Positions 15,678-19,882 of a stretch of 19,882 nucleotides of DNA are shown here, piece after piece. Position numbers and translations under genes: made by a program. This DNA comes from DATFMH01 sp035267045 (lineage in GTDB: Bacteria > Bacteroidota > Rhodothermia > Balneolales > DATFMH01): contig DATFMH010000161.1 in assembly GCA_035267045.1 (NCBI GenBank), forward strand, positions 1 to 19,882. The letters are read 5' to 3'. The notes beneath the pieces were generated by a model, which was given only the letters and a program-made list of their open reading frames with translations, was not told the DNA's origin and ran no database searches. Position 1 is the first letter of the stretch, and each line of letters starts with the position of its first letter.

Positions 15678-16404
15678 TATTAGCGTCTGTAATGATTCCT
15701 TCGTTAAATACCGGCAGTGTATCGAATATATTTAATTGACCGCAATAGGCCACATCGTCTGTGCTGACAAGATTTTTCAATCTTACCGCATGATTGGAAG
15801 ACTGGATAACATCACTGACATTATCTTTAAATTTTTCATATAGAACAAATGCCACTTTGGCACCATCACTGGCATCTGCCGGTAACTGTCCGTCCATTAA
15901 ATCATAAACGATATTACCGGCACAGAGCGCATCTTCCAAAGACAACCTGTTTTTCCAACCTGCACAGAGTAAGATAATTTCACTGTCGGTTTGTTTCAGC
16001 TCATTTACAACAGCTGTTAAATTTAAAAAAGATCCGATAATAATTTTATCGGCCAGATTGGCACGGGTTATTGCTTTGGTACCATTCGTAGTATTAAATA
16101 TTAATGTCTTATCCGCAATTTTTTCTTTAGTGAATTCCATCGGTGAGTTACCCAGGTGGTATCCATCAATTTTTTTCCCGTCTTTCTCACCACACAATAA
16201 ATAACGGGATGCATCAAGATTCTGGGCTATTTTGCTGGCCTCTTCCATATCTTCCACGGGTATAATACCCTTGGCTCCGTTTTCTAATGCCGTAACAATG
16301 GTTGAACTAGCACGAAGGACGTCAATGACAACAATAATCTTATCACTCACATCCTCTTCCTGAATAGAATTTGCGGTAGAGAAAACGTCTATTTTATAAC
16401 TCAT
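15661..16404 (-). CDS. comB: ComB family 2-phosphosulfolactate phosphatase-like protein
   Basis: Magnesium-dependent phosphatase family first described in coenzyme M synthesis, where it removes phosphate from 2-phosphosulfolactate; 247 residues, full length. Family motifs are VVIDVLRASSTI (25-36), LCGEKDGKKIDGYHLGNSP (70-88), IFNTTNGTKA (102-111) and LEDALCAGN (156-164). Many bacteria that do not make coenzyme M carry it, so the substrate in this organism is open; sulfolactate or another small phosphate ester is possible. It sits 18 nt after gcvT and overlaps ftsK by 17 nt. The ATG at 16404 is the natural start, immediately before the family N-terminus. Confidence 0.88.
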   Translation of the reverse strand: MSYKIDVFSTANSIQEEDVSDKIIVVIDVLRASSTIVTALENGAKGIIPVEDMEEASKIAQNLDASRYLLCGEKDGKKIDGYHLGNSPMEFTKEKIADKTLIFNTTNGTKAITRANLADKIIIGSFLNLTAVVNELKQTDSEIILLCAGWKNRLSLEDALCAGNIVYDLMDGQLPADASDGAKVAFVLYEKFKDNVSDVIQSSNHAVRLKNLVSTDDVAYCGQLNIFDTLPVFNEGIITDANNGSKK

Positions 16405-16422
16405 CTGATATTTCTAATATTC

Positions 16423-17523
16423 CTATTTTTTCTTGACAAAAGGCGGTTTGGTTACCACTGCCATGACCTTTTTGTCTCTTATTTTCACGTATATTTCACT
16501 GTCATTTTGTGCGTGGTTCAGCGAAACATATCCCATACCTATTCCCTCACCCAAAGTAATAGACATTGTACCACTGGTTACAAATCCTATCTCATTATCA
16601 TTTGCATCCAGTAACGTATAATGACTGCGAGGGATCGCTCTTTCTTCCGTAATTTTAAAACCCACAAGTTTTCTCGAGAGTCCTTCTTCCTTAATCTTGA
16701 GTAAAGCTTCCTTACCTATGAAAGAATCCTTATCCAGTTTGGTCAACCAACCCAGTTTTGCCTCAAGAGGATTTGTATCTTTTGTAATATCATTGCCATA
16801 TAATGCAAAACCCATTTCCAGACGAAGCGTATCCCGGGCTCCCAATCCGGCCGGTTGGATATCGAACTCTTCACCGGCTTTCATGATCTCATTCCATATT
16901 TTTTCCGGATCAGCCTCGTTTTTATCAAAATAGATTTCAAAACCTTTCTCACCCGTATACCCGGTGCCTGATAGTATGATATTATCGTATCCGGCAAAAT
17001 CACCTGTTTTAAAACGATAAAAACCGATACTGTCTAAATCTACGCTTGTTAGTTTTTGCAGTGTTTTTACCGAATCGGGCCCCTGAACGGCAAGCAGGCA
17101 CATATCATCCGACACATCCTTTACTACAGCACCCTGTATATTATTTTTCTGCATCCATGCGAAATCTTTATCCCTGTTCGAGGCATTGATAACGAGCATA
17201 TACTTATTTTCTTCGATCATATAAACAATCAAGTCGTCTACTATGCCTCCGTCCTCGTAGCACATAACGGAGTACTGGGCTTTGCCCGGTATTAAATTGG
17301 ATGCGTCGTTAACGGTTAAATTCTGAATAAAATCCAGGGATTTTTCCCCTGTTACATAGACTTCTCCCATGTGAGACACATCAAATATCCCCACTGAATT
17401 TCGTACGGCATTATGCTCTTTTCGAATACTTGTGTATTGTACAGGCATTTCAAACCCGCCAAAATCAATTAATTTTGCCCCGTATTTTTTATGTAATTCG
17501 TAAAATGGTGTTCTCTTTGACAT
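16423..17523 (-). CDS. gcvT: Glycine cleavage system T protein (aminomethyltransferase)
   Basis: Transfers the methylene group of glycine from the H protein lipoamide arm to tetrahydrofolate and releases ammonia; cytoplasmic, 366 residues, normal length. Visible motifs are FGGFEMPVQY, FDVSHMGEVYV (48-58), GGIVDDLIVY (92-101) with D96/D97 at the place of the catalytic Asp, LLAVQGPDS, GTGYTGEKGFEIY and LGARDTLRLEMGFALYGND. The C-terminal barrel ends with a basic tail, PPFVKKK. The other gcv genes are not in the window. A 47-nt gap separates it from the cupin gene, and comB follows after 18 nt. The ATG at 17523 matches the start of the family. Confidence 0.95.
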   Translation of the reverse strand: MSKRTPFYELHKKYGAKLIDFGGFEMPVQYTSIRKEHNAVRNSVGIFDVSHMGEVYVTGEKSLDFIQNLTVNDASNLIPGKAQYSVMCYEDGGIVDDLIVYMIEENKYMLVINASNRDKDFAWMQKNNIQGAVVKDVSDDMCLLAVQGPDSVKTLQKLTSVDLDSIGFYRFKTGDFAGYDNIILSGTGYTGEKGFEIYFDKNEADPEKIWNEIMKAGEEFDIQPAGLGARDTLRLEMGFALYGNDITKDTNPLEAKLGWLTKLDKDSFIGKEALLKIKEEGLSRKLVGFKITEERAIPRSHYTLLDANDNEIGFVTSGTMSITLGEGIGMGYVSLNHAQNDSEIYVKIRDKKVMAVVTKPPFVKKK

Positions 17524-17570
17524 CTCTTATAATATTTTTTCGTGATTAACTATTTTCTTATTTGTATCGG

Positions 17571-17936
17571 TCATTCCGTTCTCTTCGCTCTCTCAACACT
17601 GAATGCCGGCATACAAACCGACCAATATTCATTTTCCTCTTTATATGGATTAGCATATTGAACTTTCGTCCCCTTACCGTTTAAAAAGCTTTCTCCCGCT
17701 TTTATAACGATTTCTTTCTCTCCGTTCACAATTATTTTCATTTTACCCCGAATCATAATTGTTATTTCATCAAACTCCGGGGTCTGTGCAGGTTCTGACC
17801 AACCGGCCGGTGCCTTCATATGGGCGACAGAATATTGATCGCCGCCGGTAGCAACTTTCCCAAAATGTTCTTCAATAAGTTTATTTCCCGGAACAGGTAT
17901 TTTAACAGGTTCCGTTTGTTTATAGAAATATGTCAT
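17571..17936 (-). CDS. Single-domain cupin protein of unknown substrate
   Basis: A 121-residue one-barrel cupin, probably cytoplasmic because there is no signal peptide. The barrel shows MKAPAGWSEPAQTPEFDEI, the turn IRGKMKIIVNGEKEIVIKAGES and the second motif GTKVQYANPY. The usual first-motif HxH metal ligands are absent and replaced by SEPAQTPEFDE, a form I recall from a subgroup of small bacterial cupins, so metal binding and catalysis are uncertain. It is the first gene of the minus-strand operon and starts at an ATG facing the MITE-like element and mrp. Linkage to gcvT and ftsK gives no clear hint of function. Confidence 0.75.
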   Translation of the reverse strand: MTYFYKQTEPVKIPVPGNKLIEEHFGKVATGGDQYSVAHMKAPAGWSEPAQTPEFDEITIMIRGKMKIIVNGEKEIVIKAGESFLNGKGTKVQYANPYKEENEYWSVCMPAFSVERAKRTE

Positions 17937-18014
17937 ACACTTTAATAGTATTCTTTTCGTTTTTCAAGAAGCTAAATTAACGAGAATTATGTTATATATA
18001 TAATTTAATAGTGG

Positions 18015-18116
18015 AAGGCTTTGCAAAACCGTCTTTTAACCCAATATCTGCGTTAACGGAATTTTAAAATCCTCTGGCCTTGATCTTGTTCACAAATTCT
18101 GGTTTTGCAAAGCCTT
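18015..18116. mobile_element. MITE-like element / IS remnant with 16-bp terminal inverted repeats
   Basis: AAGGCTTTGCAAAACC at 18015-18030 and its perfect reverse complement at 18101-18116 enclose 70 nt without coding capacity. The size, perfect ends and intergenic position fit a miniature inverted-repeat element or a solo remnant of an insertion sequence whose interior is lost. No clear target-site duplication is visible. A long hairpin acting as an RNA or DNA structure is the alternative. Confidence 0.55.
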
Positions 18117-18225
18117 TAAGTGATGATATACATGTGATTTTAGCCACAAGTTTGAGGTTTATTAGATATACCCAAATTTGTATCTTAAGGTAATGATTCA
18201 TCATGAACGCTTTTAGAGCTTTAAT

Positions 18226-18256
18226 TTAATGATTTTATTATGATAAAATTCATTAA
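18226..18256. promoter_or_regulatory. AT-rich stem-loop upstream of mrp
   Basis: TTAATGATTTTAT (18226-18238) pairs with ATAAAATTCATTAA (18243-18256), with one extra base in the right arm and a 4-nt loop. It lies about 76 nt before the mrp start. It could be an operator or simply chance in AT-rich sequence; no T-run makes it a standard terminator. Confidence 0.3.
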
Positions 18257-18332
18257 GATTTAACATCATACCGTTACTTTATGCCTGAAAGCTAAACATA
18301 TACTTTATAATTATTGAAATTCCCTTTTAGTT

Positions 18333-19433
18333 ATGCCTATTACAAATGAAAAGGTAAAAGAAGCCCTATCTAATGTCATTGATCCCGACCTTGGCAAAGA
18401 TATTGTTACACTGGATATGGTAGAAGATCTTTATATCGATGGTAAGAATGTCTCTTTTACGGTAAATCTTACCACACCTGCCTGTCCCCTCAAAGATCAA
18501 ATTCAACGGGCGTGCGTGAATGCTGTTAAACATCTTGTTGATGAAGAAGCTGTTGTCACTGTGAATATGGCATCTAACGTCAAAAAAGGACGAACACAGG
18601 AACAGGGTGATGACACCTTATTGAAAGGAGTAAAAAACATTATCGCGGTGGCCTCCGGAAAAGGTGGAGTCGGAAAATCTACCGTCGCTGTTAATCTTGC
18701 CGTCGCGTTAGCAAAAACCGGCGCTTCTGTTGGATTGGTGGATACGGATATTTACGGCCCGAGTATTCCGACCATGTTTAATCTGCACGATAAACCGAGT
18801 GTTACCACACAACGAAAATTAATACCTCTTGAGAAATTTGGTGTCCATGTGTTATCGATGGGTTTCCTAATCGATACTGATGAAGCCGTTGTATGGCGCG
18901 GACCCATGGTCTCGAGTGCCGTCAAACAGTTTCTGAGTGAAACTGAATGGGGTGAATTGGATTACATGGTATTGGATTTACCTCCCGGGACAGGTGATAT
19001 TCAGTTAACGATTGTTCAGACGATTCCATTGACAGGTGCCGTTGTTGTTTCCACACCACAGGATGTCGCCCTTGATGATGCCCGCAAAGCGGTAGCGATG
19101 TTCCGTAAAGTTAATGTACCGGTGCTCGGTATCGTAGAGAACATGGCTTATTTCACACCCCCCGAATTACCAGACAAGAAATATTACATCTTTGGACAGG
19201 ATGGGGCTAAGAACCTGGCTACCAAACTCGATGTTCCATTTCTGGGTGAAGTGCCACTTGAACAAATTACACGCGAGGGTGGTGATAGCGGCGAACCTGT
19301 TGTTATAAAGGATGAAAACTCAACCTCGGCGACGGCCTTTATTGATATTGCCAATAAAACGGCACAACAGATCTCTATCCGGAATGCTGATACACCTCCG
19401 ACGGAGAAAGTCGAGATTCAGTTTAAGCCATAA
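18333..19433 (+). CDS. mrp: Mrp/NBP35-family P-loop ATPase, iron-sulfur cluster carrier
   Basis: Cytoplasmic ATPase thought to carry or help insert iron-sulfur clusters; 366 residues. Residues 1-80 are a MIP18/DUF59 domain with DPDLGKDIVTLDMV and the conserved TPACPLKDQI (Cys51). The ATPase domain has the deviant Walker A GKGGVGKST (109-117), DTDIYGPSIP (137-146) and MVLDLPPGTGD (212-222). The loop after ENMAYF (269-274) reads TPPELPDKKYY and lacks the CxxC that holds a bridging cluster in many Mrp/NBP35 proteins; I recall this loop in other Bacteroidetes members. Start at the ATG 18333, with a weak ribosome binding site. It stands alone, with an intrinsic terminator at 19460-19488. Confidence 0.92.
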   Translation: MPITNEKVKEALSNVIDPDLGKDIVTLDMVEDLYIDGKNVSFTVNLTTPACPLKDQIQRACVNAVKHLVDEEAVVTVNMASNVKKGRTQEQGDDTLLKGVKNIIAVASGKGGVGKSTVAVNLAVALAKTGASVGLVDTDIYGPSIPTMFNLHDKPSVTTQRKLIPLEKFGVHVLSMGFLIDTDEAVVWRGPMVSSAVKQFLSETEWGELDYMVLDLPPGTGDIQLTIVQTIPLTGAVVVSTPQDVALDDARKAVAMFRKVNVPVLGIVENMAYFTPPELPDKKYYIFGQDGAKNLATKLDVPFLGEVPLEQITREGGDSGEPVVIKDENSTSATAFIDIANKTAQQISIRNADTPPTEKVEIQFKP

Positions 19434-19459
19434 GTTGGTATTTACTTATTAATGAAATT

Positions 19460-19488
19460 AAGGCCCTGCATCTATTGTGGGGCTTTTT
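19460..19488 (+). terminator. Intrinsic terminator of mrp
   Basis: An 11-bp stem (AAGGCCCTGCA, 19460-19470, with 19476-19486, including three G-U pairs) and a 5-nt loop are followed by a T-run at 19484-19488. It begins 26 nt after the mrp stop codon. Confidence 0.8.
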
Positions 19489-19591
19489 GGGGCTATCAGC
19501 AATCAACATTTAGCTGTCAACTTTTTTCAGTTAGCAATAAAGACGAGCCCGGAGGGTAAGGCTCTTAATTGCCCCCTGGGGGAGATTGTTT

Positions 19592-19662
19592 TGTTCGGAG
19601 ACATAGGTAACAGGTGTTCCGGGACATGGGTTACACTTTCATGAACGTGTAACCCATGTCCC
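19592..19662. repeat. Tandem 22-nt units plus 42-nt palindrome, IS-end-like
   Basis: TGTTCGGAGACATAGGTAAC (from 19592) and TGTTCCGGGACATGGGTTAC (from 19615) begin two tandem units that agree at 17 of 22 positions, 23 bp apart. The second unit forms the left arm of a near-perfect palindrome: GGGACATGGGTTACAC at 19621-19636, its exact reverse complement at 19647-19662, and TTCATGAA in the centre with one mismatched pair. From memory, GGGACATGGGTTAC-type units resemble the ends of IS481-family insertion sequences. No transposase is present, so this would be a remnant or a non-autonomous element. Confidence 0.5.
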
Positions 19663-19774
19663 AAGTTAAAACAGGAGATGTAAGTGGGGATTTGTGTTGA
19701 CAAAGGCTTGAGCGTTATTATATCGTTAAGTGTGACTGTTGGGCTATGTGGGATTTTTACTCCTACTACTTATA

Positions 19775-19830
19775 CCTGTGATCTTAGTGCCCCCCTCTGT
19801 GGTTAAAAAAATCTGCATAAATCTGTGACA
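19775..19830. repeat. Short dispersed repeat, copy B (CCTGTGAT...CTCTGTGGTTAA)
   Basis: CCTGTGAT (19775-19782) and CTCTGTGGTTAA (19795-19806) repeat the blocks seen at 6140-6161. Copy B continues into an A-run and ATCTGCATAAATCTGTGAC, a pattern I recall from intergenic repeats in many bacterial genomes. Confidence 0.45.
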
Positions 19831-19832
19831 AA

Positions 19833-19863
19833 AAAAGCGAAACCTTAAGTAGATTTCGCTTTT
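19833..19863. terminator. Bidirectional terminator-like hairpin
   Basis: AAAAGCGAAA (19833-19842) pairs perfectly with TTTCGCTTTT (19854-19863), with an 11-nt loop. A-rich sequence on the left and T-rich on the right let it act on either strand. It is 400 nt from mrp, so it probably serves a minus-strand gene beyond the window or acts as a spare plus-strand stop. Confidence 0.7.
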
Positions 19864-19882
19864 AAATATAATATAATTACGT

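Larger units (their letters stand above)
17937..18332. other. Divergent intergenic region between cupin and mrp genes
   Basis: No gene is visible in these 396 bases. The region should carry the promoters of the minus-strand cupin operon and of plus-strand mrp. It also contains a MITE-like element (18015-18116), a small inverted repeat ATGAT-TC-ATCAT (18193-18204) and an AT-rich stem-loop (18226-18256). Flanking sequence is very AT-rich and promoter hexamers cannot be assigned with confidence. Confidence 0.6.
19434..19882. other. Gene-free, repeat-rich right end of the window
   Basis: No credible gene is visible in 449 bases. It contains the mrp terminator, a GAGCC/GGCTC hairpin (19545-19564), a CCCCCTGGGGG palindrome (19572-19582), two tandem 22-nt units leading into a 42-nt palindrome (19592-19662), a second copy of a short dispersed repeat (19775-19830) and a strong terminator-like hairpin (19833-19863). 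The collection suggests repeated insertion of small elements. Confidence 0.65.

Noticed and set aside
15661..16404. Coenzyme M biosynthesis as the role of the comB product
   Set aside because: No other coenzyme M gene is in the window and many bacteria without coenzyme M carry this family.
19572..19582. CCCCCTGGGGG as a terminator
   Set aside because: A 1-nt loop is sterically poor and no T-run follows directly; listed only as part of the repeat-rich end.
19592..19662. CRISPR-like repeat array
   Set aside because: Only two degenerate units without a spacer pattern and no cas genes.

Overview
The window looks like a piece of a Bacteroidota-like chromosome of the FCB group. My best guess is the Balneolota/Rhodothermota side, inferred from gene content only. 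Pointers are an ExbB-ExbD-TonB cassette next to a TonB-dependent-receptor-like outer-membrane barrel, an HU-like domain fused to a SPOR domain, an Mrp ATPase carrying a TPPELP-type loop instead of CxxC, and mostly weak Shine-Dalgarno sequences. The cell is Gram-negative (LolA, TonB, an outer-membrane barrel) and uses the MEP isoprenoid pathway (IspE). Most genes are ordinary housekeeping genes.

Layout. (1) 1-5878, plus strand: the 3' end of a sugar-nucleotide transferase cut by the window edge, a CCA-adding enzyme, IspE (11 nt after the CCA gene, a likely operon), then glycogen phosphorylase behind its own 219-nt leader. (2) 5879-6165: a gene-free strip with a 19/20-nt inverted repeat, a REP-like element and one copy of a short repeat that recurs near the window's right end. 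(3) 6166-11336, minus strand: a very compact six-gene operon, read from right to left as outer-membrane beta-barrel, mini-HU protein, HU-TM-SPOR protein, ExbB, ExbD, TonB. (4) 11337-11475: a regulatory strip with nested palindromes and a 12-bp direct repeat spaced 31 bp. (5) 11476-17936, minus strand: a second operon, read as cupin, gcvT, comB, ftsK, lolA and a YbhN-type membrane protein, mostly overlapping or nearly so. (6) 17937-18332: a divergent intergenic region holding a 102-bp MITE-like element with perfect 16-bp terminal inverted repeats. (7) 18333-19433, plus strand: mrp with its own intrinsic terminator. (8) 19434-19882: no gene; IS-end-like tandem repeats, a 42-nt near-perfect palindrome, a second copy of the short repeat and a strong bidirectional terminator-like hairpin.

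How the genes may work together. The most interesting unit is the 6166-11336 operon. It puts a DNA-binding-type (HU) protein, a membrane-spanning HU-SPOR fusion expected to touch septal peptidoglycan, a proton-motive-force-driven ExbBD-TonB motor and a plug-less outer-membrane barrel under one transcript. The next operon carries the DNA translocase FtsK and the lipoprotein carrier LolA. I infer a possible trans-envelope device that couples nucleoid, division septum and outer membrane, somewhat like Tol-Pal. No sequence evidence here proves that. The tail of the window and the two main intergenic strips are rich in small repeats and probable mobile-element remnants.
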